A DNA stretch of 64,000 bases, taken from CAZAEL01 sp964484135 (GTDB lineage: Bacteria > Elusimicrobiota > Elusimicrobia > FEN-1173). The position numbers and the translations under genes were made by a program. The stretch spans positions 1 to 64,000 of the forward strand of contig CAZAEL010000006.1 of the NCBI GenBank assembly GCA_964484135.1. The letters run 5' to 3'. The notes beneath the pieces are model-generated. The model saw only the letters and a list, made by a program, of their open reading frames with translations. It did no database searches and was not told the DNA's origin. This document shows, in pieces, positions 55,928 to 63,959 of this stretch (its first letter is position 1; every line of letters begins with the position of its first letter).

Positions 55928-56209
55928 CGTTGTAGCTCTTAACACGCCTTTTTCCCCCTCGGAACCGCTTTTTCTCTCGTGGCGTCCCAACCGAAAATCC
56001 CGCAAAATCTTAACAATGGGCCTGTTGTGTCTTAGTATATACGACGTAAGTTAAAAATGCCTTATTTTGTTGTAAATTTTAAGTAACAGAAAAAACGATC
56101 CAGACCCCATGGTTTTTGTTCCCAATCTTTATATACGGCCGGGTTCCTTAACGGAGCCTTTTTAAAATGTAAATAATGTGTAACAAGGAGCGGCGGGGGT
56201 GGGAGCCCG
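55928..56209 (-). promoter_or_regulatory. AT-rich upstream region of the giant gene
   Basis: This 282-nt spacer is the largest in the window and far richer in A and T than its surroundings. On the minus strand the best minus-10 candidate is TATACT at 56039-56034, which has no good minus-35 at 17 bases; TTTACA with TAACTT nearby is weaker. A start near 56027 would give a leader of about 100 bases. The ATG at 55927 is preceded by a weak AAGAG. A promoter here is likely but its exact position is not certain. Confidence 0.4.
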
Positions 56210-57289
56210 TTACGAAGGAGAGGTCGGGGGGGTTTGAGACGAAAGGGCTTTCCGAAGGAAAGCCGCGCGGAAAACGTCGCGTTCCTCGGGGGAAAAGGTT
56301 TTTCCCGCCTGCTTCTGGATGTGGGCGGGCTGGGCCGCCACCATGAGCTCGTTGATCAGCGAGAGGGTGAGGGGAAGCCTCATCCCCAGGTGGAGGCCCA
56401 GGCGCGCCCGGGAGAGCAGGGACATGGTCTCTTCGTAATTGATGCGCCGCGCCGACGATAAAAGCGCCACGGCGCGGTACACCTGGTCCTCGGTGGCGAC
56501 CGCGTGGGGCGGGCTCAAGAGGCGCCGGCGGGCCTCCGTCTCATGGCGGATGACCCGCTGGATGATGCGGTGGATGTGGTGGACCACGTCTTTCTCGGAA
56601 AGGCCCAGGGTCGTGGCGTTGGAGATCTGGAAGATTTCCCCCAGGGCCCGCGTGCCTTCCCCGTAAAACCCCCGGACCACCAGGCCCAGGCGGTTGAGGC
56701 CCTGCAGGACGGGCGTGAGCTCGCCGCTCAAGGCCAGCGCCGGCAAATGGAGCCGGGCCGACACCCGCAGGCCGGTGCCGCAGTTGGTGGGGCAGGCGGT
56801 GAGGAACCCCCAGCGCGGATGGAAGGCCCAGGGCAGCTTTTCGCCCAGCGCGTCGTCCAAAGCGTTGACCCGGTTCCAGGCCTCCTCCAGTTGAAAGCCC
56901 GGGGCCAGCGCGGCCAGGCGGATGTGGTCCTCCTCGTTCACCATCAGGGGAGAATTTCCGTCGGAATCCGTGACCAGGCCCCGTTCCCCCTCCGCTTCGC
57001 AGAGGTTCCTGGAGATGAGGTGCCGCTCCTTCAGGAGCTCCCGGGTCAGGGGCGGCTGTTCGGCCAGCGCGAAGACGGCCCCGGTTTTGTACGGGGGCAC
57101 CCCACGGGCGGCTTCGATCACCGTCTCCAGGAGGGCCTTGAGTTCGGCGGGCTTGGCGTGGCCCGGAAAGGGAAAATCCTTCAGGTTCCGGGCGAGCCTC
57201 ACGCGGGAGGAGACCACCACCGCGTTCTCCGGGCCCGGGGCGTTGATCCAGCTCCGGGGGTTGTCCAGGGACGGGATTTTGGCGCTCAT
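56210..57289 (-). CDS. mcsB: Protein-arginine kinase McsB
   Basis: A 359-residue guanidino-kinase-fold protein that phosphorylates arginines on proteins and marks them for ClpC. Visible are VVVSSRVRLARNLKDFPFPG, the NEEDHIRL loop, and the active-site Cys region CPTNCGTGLRVSARLHLP, followed by RGFYGEGTRALGEIFQISN and the C-terminal helical domain with RINYEETMSLLSRARLG. The ATG at 57289 is chosen because it overlaps the mcsA stop by four bases (ATGA), the classic coupling in mcsA-mcsB pairs; the longer frame upstream overlaps mcsA. In Firmicutes clpC follows at once; here the giant gene intervenes. Confidence 0.95.
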   Translation of the reverse strand: MSAKIPSLDNPRSWINAPGPENAVVVSSRVRLARNLKDFPFPGHAKPAELKALLETVIEAARGVPPYKTGAVFALAEQPPLTRELLKERHLISRNLCEAEGERGLVTDSDGNSPLMVNEEDHIRLAALAPGFQLEEAWNRVNALDDALGEKLPWAFHPRWGFLTACPTNCGTGLRVSARLHLPALALSGELTPVLQGLNRLGLVVRGFYGEGTRALGEIFQISNATTLGLSEKDVVHHIHRIIQRVIRHETEARRRLLSPPHAVATEDQVYRAVALLSSARRINYEETMSLLSRARLGLHLGMRLPLTLSLINELMVAAQPAHIQKQAGKTFSPEERDVFRAAFLRKALSSQTPPTSPS

Positions 57290-57810
57290 GGGGATTTCAG
57301 CCGCCGCAGCCGGTCCCGGATCTGGGCCGCGCGCTCGAAGTCTTCCTCTTCGATGGCTTTCTTCAGTTCCTTGGCCAGGCGGGAGGCCTCGGCGGGCGGC
57401 GCGGTTTCGGCCGCGGGGGCCGGGCCTTGGGGCGGGGTCTTGCCCGCGTGCCGGGCGTGGCCGTGGATGTGCTTGAGCAGGGGCTCCACCGCCGGGCCGA
57501 AGACCTCGAAACAGCGGGCGCAGCCGAACCGGCCCTGCACGTGGAATTGGTGGTCGGTGAGGCCGCAGCGGTCGCACCGGGCCGGGGCGTGGGCCTGGCC
57601 CCCGGCGCCCCCCTCGTCCACCAGCTGCGCGATCAGCTCGGACAGGGACTTGAAGGGCGCGGGGCTCAAGGGGAATCCCCCCTCCGGCAGGAGGGCCAGG
57701 CCCTTTTCCTGGGCGCAGGCCCCGCACAGGGCCCATTCCGTGACCTGTCCGTTGACGACGCTCTTGAAGTGGACGGTGGCGGGGTTTTTTTTACACTGCT
57801 GGCAGAGCAT
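57286..57810 (-). CDS. mcsA: McsA, zinc-binding activator of the McsB kinase
   Basis: A 174-residue protein with two pairs of CxxC motifs: MLCQQCKKNP and ALCGACAQEKG at the N-terminus, CDRCGLTDHQF and FGCARCFEVF about residues 75-100. A C-terminal UVR domain (AIEEEDFERAAQIRDRLRRL) follows. McsA activates McsB and contacts ClpC. I start it at the ATG at 57810, where the first CxxC begins; the frame is open further upstream but that part is the inverted repeat in the spacer. There is no clear RBS. Its stop overlaps the mcsB start. Confidence 0.93.
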   Translation of the reverse strand: MLCQQCKKNPATVHFKSVVNGQVTEWALCGACAQEKGLALLPEGGFPLSPAPFKSLSELIAQLVDEGGAGGQAHAPARCDRCGLTDHQFHVQGRFGCARCFEVFGPAVEPLLKHIHGHARHAGKTPPQGPAPAAETAPPAEASRLAKELKKAIEEEDFERAAQIRDRLRRLKSP

Positions 57811-57812
57811 AG

Positions 57813-57890
57813 GAAAAGGCGTAGGAAGTGGGAGGTGAGAAGTGAAAGGGTGAAGGAACTTCCCACCTGACACTTCTCACTTGAAACGCC
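57813..57890. repeat. Intra-operon inverted repeat, family D (GTGAGAAGTG words)
   Basis: Fills the ilvE-mcsA spacer directly after the ilvE stop. AAAAGGCGTAGGAAGTGGG with GTGAGAAGTG on the left is answered by CCCACCTGACACTTCTCAC and ACGCCTTTC on the right. Each arm contains repeated GTGxGAAGTG-like words. Its sequence is unique in this window, but its place and build match the other hairpin elements. Confidence 0.75.
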
Positions 57891-57893
57891 TTT

Positions 57894-58832
57894 CTAAGAG
57901 ATGGGCACGCCTTCCCGGGACGTCAGCTCGCGGAAGGCCGCGATGAGCTTCTGCGTCAGGGGGCCGGGCCTGCCCGACCCCACGGTCCGGGAGTCGATGC
58001 GGCGCACCGGCACCACCTCCACCGCGGTGCCGGTCAGGAAGACCTCGTCCGCGGTGTACAGGTCGTAGGGCGTGAAAAGTTTTTCCTCGGCCCTGAGGCC
58101 CAGCCGGGGGGCCAGCTCCAGCACGCACTGGCGGGTCACGCCGGCCAGCGCGCCGGCCGTGGTGGGCGGGGTGTACAGGTCCTTGCCGCGGATGTAGAAG
58201 ATGTTGTCCGCGGTGCATTCCGCCACGAAGCCCTCCAGGTTCAGCATGATGGCTTCCGGCACGTCCGCCAGGTTGGCCTCGATCTTGGCCAGCACGTTGT
58301 TCAGGTAGTTCAAGGACTTGATGTTGGGGCTCAGCGCCTGCGGGCTGTTGCGCCGCGTGGACACGGTCATGACCTCCAGCCCCTCGGCGTAGTATTCCGG
58401 GGGGTACAGGTTGATCTTGTCCGCGATCACGATGAGGGACGGCTGGGGGCACTTGCGCGGGTCCAGGCCCAGGTCCCCCCGGCCGCGGGTCACGATGAGC
58501 CGGATGTACGCGTCCTTCAGACGGTTGGCGCGGAGCGTCTGGAGCACCGCCTCCTGCATTTGCTCCTTGGTCCGCTGGGTGTCCAGGATCACGGCCCGGG
58601 CCGACAGGAAGAGCCGGTCCAGGTGCTCTTTCAGGCGGAAAACCCGCCCGTTGTACGCGCGGATGCCCTCGAACACCCCGTCCCCGTACAGGAAGCCGTG
58701 GTCGAACACGGAAATGACCGCCTGCTCCTTGGGGACCAGCCGGCCGTTCACGTACACCAGCAAAGAATTGGCCGATCCCTTGTCCGGGGAGGTTTTCGCC
58801 GAGGGCGCTGTCTTCGTGGGTTGGGTTTTCAT
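57894..58832 (-). CDS. ilvE: Branched-chain-type class IV aminotransferase
   Basis: A 312-residue PLP fold-type IV aminotransferase, which interconverts branched-chain amino acids and 2-oxo acids with glutamate/2-oxoglutarate. Key parts: SVFDHGFLYGDGVFEGIRAY (substrate-binding region), RLIVTRGRGDLGLDP, the PLP lysine in SPNIKSLNYLNN, EGFVAECTADNIFYIR and TRQCVLELA, and VFLTGTAVEVVPV. An N-terminal tail of about 25 residues rich in Thr, Ser and Lys precedes the domain. AGGAAGAAGGA lies before the ATG. D-amino-acid transaminase and aminodeoxychorismate lyase belong to the same fold, so the branched-chain assignment is likely but not certain. Confidence 0.85.
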   Translation of the reverse strand: MKTQPTKTAPSAKTSPDKGSANSLLVYVNGRLVPKEQAVISVFDHGFLYGDGVFEGIRAYNGRVFRLKEHLDRLFLSARAVILDTQRTKEQMQEAVLQTLRANRLKDAYIRLIVTRGRGDLGLDPRKCPQPSLIVIADKINLYPPEYYAEGLEVMTVSTRRNSPQALSPNIKSLNYLNNVLAKIEANLADVPEAIMLNLEGFVAECTADNIFYIRGKDLYTPPTTAGALAGVTRQCVLELAPRLGLRAEEKLFTPYDLYTADEVFLTGTAVEVVPVRRIDSRTVGSGRPGPLTQKLIAAFRELTSREGVPIS

Positions 58833-58887
58833 CGTTTCCTTCTTCCTCGCGGAGTATGGGACTGCTCAAAAACCGGTAAGGCGGGGG

Positions 58888-59556
58888 CTAGCCGTTCTGC
58901 AAGACGCCGTCCACCATGAGGAGCCGCCGGTCCGCCTGGGCCGCCAGGGTTTCGTTGTGCGTCACCAGGATCAGGGCGGCGCCGCGGGCCTTGGCCTCGG
59001 CCTTCAGGAGGCCTTCCACCTCTTCGCCCCGGGCCCGGTCCAGGTTGCCGGTGGGCTCGTCCGCCAGGATCAGGCGGGGTTCCCCCACCAGGGCGCGCGC
59101 CAAGGCGGCGCGCTGCTGCTCTCCGCCCGACGTTTCCGCGGGGCGGTGGCGCAGGCGGGCCTCCAGCCCCAGCCGGGCCAGGACCGCCCGGGCCTTGTCC
59201 CGGGCCTCGTCCCGCGGACGGCGGCGGATCAGGAGGGGTATCATAACATTTTCCAAGAGGGAGAGGTCGGGCAAAAGGTGGTGGAACTGGAAGAGGAAGC
59301 CGATGGCCTCCCGCCGCAGGCGGGTCCGCTCCGGGTCGCTCCCGGCCTCCACGGTCCGGCCGAAAAGCTCCAGCCGGCCGGAGGTGGGCGGCGTCATGAG
59401 CCCCAGCACGTGCAAAAGGGTGGATTTGCCCGCGCCCGAAGGCCCGCACACGCAGAGCATCTCCCCCTCGGACACCTCCAGGCCGACCCCTTTGAGCACC
59501 TCCAGGGGCCCGAAGCTCTTGCGCAGGTCCAGGGCCCGCAGGGCCTTGGCGCTCAT
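58888..59556 (-). CDS. lolD: Lipoprotein-releasing ABC ATPase LolD
   Basis: A 222-residue ATPase of the LolD/MacB family. Walker A is GPSGAGKSTLLHVLGLM, the signature is TSGGEQQRAALARAL (Thr where Leu is usual), Walker B is LILADEPTGNLD, and the switch His lies in LILVTHNETLA. FQFHHLLPDLSLLENVMIPL is typical of LolD. With the permease encoded just before it, it powers release of lipoproteins from the inner membrane to the LolA chaperone. Its start overlaps the permease stop by four bases (ATGA). Confidence 0.93.
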   Translation of the reverse strand: MSAKALRALDLRKSFGPLEVLKGVGLEVSEGEMLCVCGPSGAGKSTLLHVLGLMTPPTSGRLELFGRTVEAGSDPERTRLRREAIGFLFQFHHLLPDLSLLENVMIPLLIRRRPRDEARDKARAVLARLGLEARLRHRPAETSGGEQQRAALARALVGEPRLILADEPTGNLDRARGEEVEGLLKAEAKARGAALILVTHNETLAAQADRRLLMVDGVLQNG

Positions 59557-60779
59557 TGGTGCTGGATGGCCCGCAGGGCGTCCAGCCGCGCGGCCACGCG
59601 CGCCGGGTACAGGGCCGCGACCAGGACGATCAGCACGGCCGCCCCCGCCACCAGGCCCACGTCCCAGGGCACGATCTTCACGGGCAAGGTCTCCACGTAG
59701 TACACGTCCGCGGGCAGGCGCACGAACTGGTACTTCTTTAAAAGGAAAGCGATGGCGAAGCCCAGGACCAGGCCGCCCGCGGTGCCCAGCGCGCCCATGA
59801 GCAGGCCTTTGAGGAGGAAGATCCTTTGGATGGCGCCCTGGGTGGCGCCCATGGCCCGCAGGATGCCGATCTCCCGGATTTTCTGCGCCGTGACCAGGAG
59901 CAGGTTGGACACGATGGTGAAGGCCGCCACCAGGGTGATGAGGGTCAGGATCACGAACATCACGATCTTCTCCAGGCGCAGGGCCGCGAACAGGTTCTTG
60001 TTCATGGCCAGCCAGGACCGGACCCAGGCCCCGGCCCCCGCGTTTTTCTGGATCCGCATGGCCGTTCCCGTGGAATCGTCCGGGTCCTTGACCCGCACGC
60101 CCAGGCCCGTGACCTCGTCCGGCATCTGGAACAGGGCCTGGGCCGTTTCCAGGGAAGTCACGGCCAGGGAAGAGTCGTAGTCGTACAGACCCGTTTCCAA
60201 AAACCCGGCCACGGTCAGGGGGTACAGGGCGGGCGCGTTCATAAAAGGGCCCATGCCGGAGGCGGGCGCGGAAAGCAGGACCTCGTCCCCCGGCACCGCG
60301 TGCAGGGTCTTGGCCAGCTCCCGTCCCAGGAGCACCGCGGGCTTGGACCCGGGCGGCGGCGCGGCCAGGTCCTCCCAGCGGCCCTCGGTCACGCGTTTCT
60401 GCAGGCCGGTGACGGCCGGTTCCCTGGCCGGGTCCACGCCCTTGAGGACCACGCCCTGGCTGACGCCGCCCCGGCGGATCAGGGTCTGGCCCATGACGAA
60501 GGGGGCCCAGGCCTCCGCGTCGGGCACGTCCGCGAAAAGGCCGGACCAGTCGCCCACGGGCATGGTCCCCTGGCTGCCCATGACCATGACGTGGGGCTGG
60601 GCGCCCAGGATCTTGGCGCGGATGTCCTCCCGGAACCCGGTCATGACCGCCAGGGTGGCCACCAGCGCGGCCACGCCCACGGCCACGCCCGCCACCGCGA
60701 TGGCGGAGGTCAGCCCCCCGCCCATTGTGTGGCGGTTGCCTTTCAGGTAACGGAGCGCGAGGAAGAGTTCGAAGGACAT
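59553..60779 (-). CDS. LolC/LolE-family lipoprotein-releasing permease
   Basis: A 408-residue permease with one N-terminal helix (about residues 24-46, AIAVAGVAVGVAALVATLAV), a periplasmic MacB-type domain and three C-terminal helices, with the family motifs ALRYLKG, MTGFREDI and IREIGILRAMGATQGAI. Only one permease gene is present, so the complex probably holds two copies, as proposed for single-permease (LolF-type) systems. It is followed by lolD with a four-base overlap and is preceded by a family A inverted repeat. No RBS is visible. Confidence 0.92.
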   Translation of the reverse strand: MSFELFLALRYLKGNRHTMGGGLTSAIAVAGVAVGVAALVATLAVMTGFREDIRAKILGAQPHVMVMGSQGTMPVGDWSGLFADVPDAEAWAPFVMGQTLIRRGGVSQGVVLKGVDPAREPAVTGLQKRVTEGRWEDLAAPPPGSKPAVLLGRELAKTLHAVPGDEVLLSAPASGMGPFMNAPALYPLTVAGFLETGLYDYDSSLAVTSLETAQALFQMPDEVTGLGVRVKDPDDSTGTAMRIQKNAGAGAWVRSWLAMNKNLFAALRLEKIVMFVILTLITLVAAFTIVSNLLLVTAQKIREIGILRAMGATQGAIQRIFLLKGLLMGALGTAGGLVLGFAIAFLLKKYQFVRLPADVYYVETLPVKIVPWDVGLVAGAAVLIVLVAALYPARVAARLDALRAIQHQ

Positions 60780-60785
60780 AAGGCG

Positions 60786-60880
60786 TGTGCCGCCGTGCTT
60801 CAGTGTTGCGGTGCTGCAGTTAAAAAGACAACTTTATCCGTCTTTAACCGAAGCACTGAAGCACTCCCCCACAGCAGCAC
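60786..60880. repeat. Intra-operon inverted repeat, family A copy 2 (GTGCTTCAGTG words)
   Basis: Fills the lysS-lolC spacer immediately after the lysS stop. GTGCTTCAGTG occurs in the left arm and its exact complement CACTGAAGCAC in the right arm, with additional GTGCTGC/GCAGCAC words. Its left arm is nearly the same as the family A element at 6673-6760. Confidence 0.88.
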
Positions 60881-60881
60881 G

Positions 60882-62405
60882 TCATTGGGGTCTGAGAAGC
60901 GGGAACAAAATCACTTCCCGGATGGAATCGGTGTTGGTGAGGATCATGGTGAGGCGGTCCACGCCGATGCCCAGGCCCCCGGCGGGCGGCATGCCGTGCT
61001 CCAGCGCGATCAAAAATTCCTCGTCCACGGGCATGGCTTCCTCGTCCCCGGCTTGGCGCTGGCGGGCCTGCTCCTGGAAATGTTTGCGCTGAACGTCCGG
61101 GTCGTTCTGCTCGGAGTACGCGTTGGCCACCTCCTCGCCCGCGATGAACAGCTCGAAGCGTTCCGCCATCTCCGGGTGCGCCGCGTTCTGCTTGGCCAGG
61201 GGCGAGAAACGGGCCGGGTACCCGAACAAAAAGGCCGCGTTGGGCAGTTTGGGCAGGATTTTGCCGTCCAGGATGGCTTCGAAACATTTGTGGTCCGGGG
61301 TCTGGTCCGTGACCGGCAGGCCCAGTTTTCGGGCCGCGGCGCGGAAGCCGTTGTCCCGGCACAGGGCCAGATAATCCAGGCCCGTGTGCTCTGTGAACAG
61401 GTCCGACAGGGACAGGCGGGCGAAGGGTTCGGACAGGGAAAATTCACGGCCCCGGTATTTGAAGGGGCGGGGGGTGTCGTCCCCGCGGGACACCTCCGCG
61501 GCCGCGGCCTGGATCAGTTTTTCCACCAAATCCATCATGCCCTCGTAGTTGGTGTACGCCTGGTACGCCTCCAGAATGGTGAACTCCGGGTTGTGCCGGG
61601 TGTCGATGCCCTCGTTGCGGAAGGCCCGGCCGATCTCGTACACCCGCTCCATCCCCCCCACCAGGAGGCGCTTCAAATAGAGCTCCGGCGCGATGCGCAT
61701 GTACAAATCCATGTCCAGGGCCTCGTGGTGGGTGATGAAGGGCTTGGCCGCGGCCCCGCCCGGCACGGGCTGCATCATGGGCGTTTCCACCTCGGTGAAC
61801 TTCTCGCGGTCGAGGACGCGGCGCAGGGTCTGGACGATCCGGTTGCGGAGGCGGAACCGGACGAGCGCCTCCTCGTTGGAGAACAGGTCCACCTCGCGGC
61901 GGCGGTACCGGGCCTCCACGTCCGTCATGCCGTGGAACTTTTCCGGCGGCGGGCGCAGGGCCTTGCCGAGCAGGACGAAGGACTTGACGTGGATGGAGGG
62001 CTCGCCGGTGCGGGTCTTGAAGGGAAACCCGGTCACGCCCAGGATGTCCCCCAGGTCCACCAGGTCCTTGAACCGGGCGTACGCCTCTTCCCCCACGTCG
62101 TCCTTGCGCACGTAGATCTGGATCTTGCCGGTGAGGTCCTGCACATGGGCGAAGGCGGCCTTGCCCATGTCCCGGCGCGTCATGAGCCTCCCGGCGACGG
62201 AGATGTCCGGAGGGGTTTCGTTCTCGGAGGGCGGTTTTTCGGCGACGCCCCGCGCTTCCAGGGCGGAGTGGTCCGCCTTGAAACGGGTCTTCTGGAAAGG
62301 GTCGTCCCCCGCGTCGCGGCACTTCTGCAGCTTGGCGCGGCGCTGGGCGATCAGCTCTTCCAGGGAACCGGACGGTGTGGGGGTTTCGGGGGTCTGAATG
62401 GGAAT
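60882..62405 (-). CDS. lysS: Lysyl-tRNA synthetase, class II (apparent non-AUG start)
   Basis: A class II LysRS charging tRNA-Lys. The OB-fold anticodon domain (SVAGRLMTRRDMGKAAFAHV) is followed by the catalytic domain with motif 2 (FRNEGIDTRHNPEFTILEAY) and motif 3 (GLGIGVDRLTMIL). The first ATG in frame (62183) is inside the OB fold and would remove the conserved N-terminal helix LEELIAQRRAKLQKCRDAGD. The frame is open upstream to about 62466 but has no ATG, GTG or TTG. The best start is the ATT at 62405 (507 aa, close to E. coli LysS at 505), five bases after the receiver gene's stop; ATT at 62399 is an alternative. A base error is also possible. Confidence 0.85.
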   Translation of the reverse strand: MPIQTPETPTPSGSLEELIAQRRAKLQKCRDAGDDPFQKTRFKADHSALEARGVAEKPPSENETPPDISVAGRLMTRRDMGKAAFAHVQDLTGKIQIYVRKDDVGEEAYARFKDLVDLGDILGVTGFPFKTRTGEPSIHVKSFVLLGKALRPPPEKFHGMTDVEARYRRREVDLFSNEEALVRFRLRNRIVQTLRRVLDREKFTEVETPMMQPVPGGAAAKPFITHHEALDMDLYMRIAPELYLKRLLVGGMERVYEIGRAFRNEGIDTRHNPEFTILEAYQAYTNYEGMMDLVEKLIQAAAAEVSRGDDTPRPFKYRGREFSLSEPFARLSLSDLFTEHTGLDYLALCRDNGFRAAARKLGLPVTDQTPDHKCFEAILDGKILPKLPNAAFLFGYPARFSPLAKQNAAHPEMAERFELFIAGEEVANAYSEQNDPDVQRKHFQEQARQRQAGDEEAMPVDEEFLIALEHGMPPAGGLGIGVDRLTMILTNTDSIREVILFPLLRPQ

Positions 62406-62410
62406 GCTTT

Positions 62411-62782
62411 CTAGACGCGCTTGTCGTCCAAAATTTTCTTGATCCGCTCCCGCAGGCCGGCCGGGTCAAAGGGCTTTTCGACGTATTCGGCCACGTTGCT
62501 GGCCATCTCGAAGGCGTCCCGCATCTGGCCCTTGGCGGTCAGGATCAGGAGAGGGATGTGGCGGGTGTCCTCGTTCTCCAGCAGGCGGGCGGACACGGTG
62601 TACCCGTCCATGACCGGCATCATCACGTCCAGCACGATCAGGTCCGGCTTTTCCGCCGCCACCGCGGCCAGGCAGGCCTCGCCGTCGCCCGCGGACCGGA
62701 CGCTGTGGCCGTCCTTCTCCAGCAGGAAGGAAATCAGGTCGGCCACGTTCTTTTCGTCGTCCACCACCAGGATTTTGGCCAT
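62411..62782 (-). CDS. Single-domain response regulator (CheY-like receiver)
   Basis: A 123-residue REC domain without an output domain. The acidic pair DD (residues 8-9), the phosphoacceptor Asp52 in LIVLDVMMP, the switch Thr in LLILTAKG and the Lys in YVEKPF are all present, so it should be phosphorylatable. No histidine kinase is encoded nearby. It sits between prfB and lysS, which are often neighbours, so its signal and target are not shown by context. Its stop is five bases before the likely lysS start. Confidence 0.93.
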   Translation of the reverse strand: MAKILVVDDEKNVADLISFLLEKDGHSVRSAGDGEACLAAVAAEKPDLIVLDVMMPVMDGYTVSARLLENEDTRHIPLLILTAKGQMRDAFEMASNVAEYVEKPFDPAGLRERIKKILDDKRV

Positions 62783-62792
62783 GTTTTTAGAT

Positions 62793-62819
62793 TTTATAAT
62801 GACAACGGTAAATAAGCAA
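62793..62819 (-). promoter_or_regulatory. Possible promoter before the receiver gene
   Basis: In the short AT-rich spacer after prfB the minus strand reads TTGCTT (62819-62814), 15 bases, TATAAA (62798-62793). The spacing is short and the start point would lie only a few bases before the ATG at 62782, so this is weak. Confidence 0.3.
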
Positions 62820-62827
62820 TCGGCGTT

Positions 62828-63959
62828 TCAGTCCTCCGCCGCGGACCGCCGGGGCTTGTCCCCGCTCAGCTTCCACTCCAGATACGCGTGCAGGAAATCG
62901 TCCAGGTCCCCGTCCATGACCGCGTTGATCTGGGAGGTCTCGCGCCCGCTGCGCAGGTCCTTCACCATCTGGTAGGGCATGAACACGTAGGAGCGGATCT
63001 GGTTGCCCCAGGCGATGTCGCCCTTGGCGTCGTAGTGCCGTTCCGCCACGGCCCGCTGTTTTTCCATCTCCGCCTCGTACAGCTTGGCCTTGAGCATCTT
63101 CATGCACATGGCCTTGTTCTTGAACTGGGACCGCTCGTTCTGGGACTGCACCACCACGCCCGTGGGGATGTGGGTGATGCGCACCGCGGAATCGGTTTTG
63201 TTCACGTGCTGGCCGCCGTGGCCCCCGGCGCGGAAGGTGTCGATCCTCAAATCGGATTCCACGATGTTGATCTCGATGGTGTCGTCGATCTCCGGCAGGA
63301 CGTCGCAGGCCGCGAAGGAGGTGTGCCGCCGGGCGTTGGAGTCGAAGGGCGACACCCGCACCAGGCGGTGGACGCCGCTCTCCCCCTGCAGAAGCCCGTA
63401 CGCGAAGGGCCCCTTGACCATGAAGGTGACGCGCTTGATGCCCGCCTCCTCCCCGGCCAGGATGTCCACGATCTCGTGGGAGAACCCCTTGGATTCGGCC
63501 CACCGCTGGTACATGCGGAGCAGCATCTCCGCCCAGTCGCAGGCCTCGGTGCCGCCCGCGCCCGCGTGCAGGGACACGATGGCGTTGTTCCGGTCCATGG
63601 GGCCGGACAGCTTGGCCTGGGTGGTCAGGTCCGCCACGGCCTTCTCCAGGGTCTTCAGCCCGCGGGCGGCTTCCTCCACTTCGGCCGCGTCCTGGGCCTC
63701 CTGGGCCAATTCCCAATGGGTGTGCAGGTCCTGCCACTGGCGGGCCAGCTGGTCCCAGCGGTCCGTGACGCCCTTGAGGGTGTTGGTCTCTTTCAGGACT
63801 TTTTGGGCCTCCTGGGGGTTGTCCCAGAAGGCGGATTGGCCGGCGAGGGCCTCTAGCTCTTTAAGGCGTTGGCGTTTGGCGGGAACGTCAAAGAAACCTC
63901 CCCAGCTGATCCAGGGCGGCCTTGGCGCGGTCCAGAGATTCTCGGGTTTCCTTGAACAT
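62828..63959 (-). CDS. prfB: Peptide chain release factor 2, with programmed +1 frameshift
   Basis: RF2 ends translation at UGA and UAA. The anticodon-like SPF tripeptide is in VSPFDSNARRHTSFA and the GGQ motif in RAGGHGGQHVNKTDSAVRIT. The gene is in two frames. Codons 1-23 (MFKETRESLDRAKAALDQL then GRFL) end at an in-frame TGA at 63890-63888, and the rest continues in the +1 frame from GAC (DVPAKRQRLKELEAL) to 62828, giving 376 residues. Slippage at CTT TGA C is the known RF2 autoregulation: low RF2 favours the shift. The ATG at 63959 has no strong RBS, and the frame is open to the right edge, so a slightly longer start is not excluded. Confidence 0.93.
63887..63903 (-). promoter_or_regulatory. 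RF2 programmed frameshift site
   Basis: The minus strand reads GGGGAGG TTT CTT TGA C. The internal Shine-Dalgarno-like GGAGG lies three bases before the slippery CTT, followed by TGA and C, the same layout as the E. coli prfB site. Confidence 0.95.

Noticed and set aside
18206..55927. Giant frame as an assembly chimera of several genes
   Set aside because: Codons are continuous with no Ns, no internal stop and no sudden loss of coding character, and domain order follows a known enzyme plan in the middle. It cannot be fully excluded without long reads.
55928..56005. Upstream TTG start for the giant gene at 56005
   Set aside because: It would put 26 charged residues before a clear signal peptide. 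The ATG at 55927 is directly before the signal sequence.
56141..56166. Terminator-like hairpin with T run on the plus strand
   Set aside because: GGTTCC-TTAAC-GGAGCC-TTTTT faces the plus direction, where there is no gene; on the minus strand there is no T run after the stem.
57290..57736. Longer N-terminus for McsB
   Set aside because: The extra part overlaps mcsA in another frame and lacks similarity to guanidino kinases; the ATG at 57289 overlaps the mcsA stop as ATGA and starts the conserved domain.
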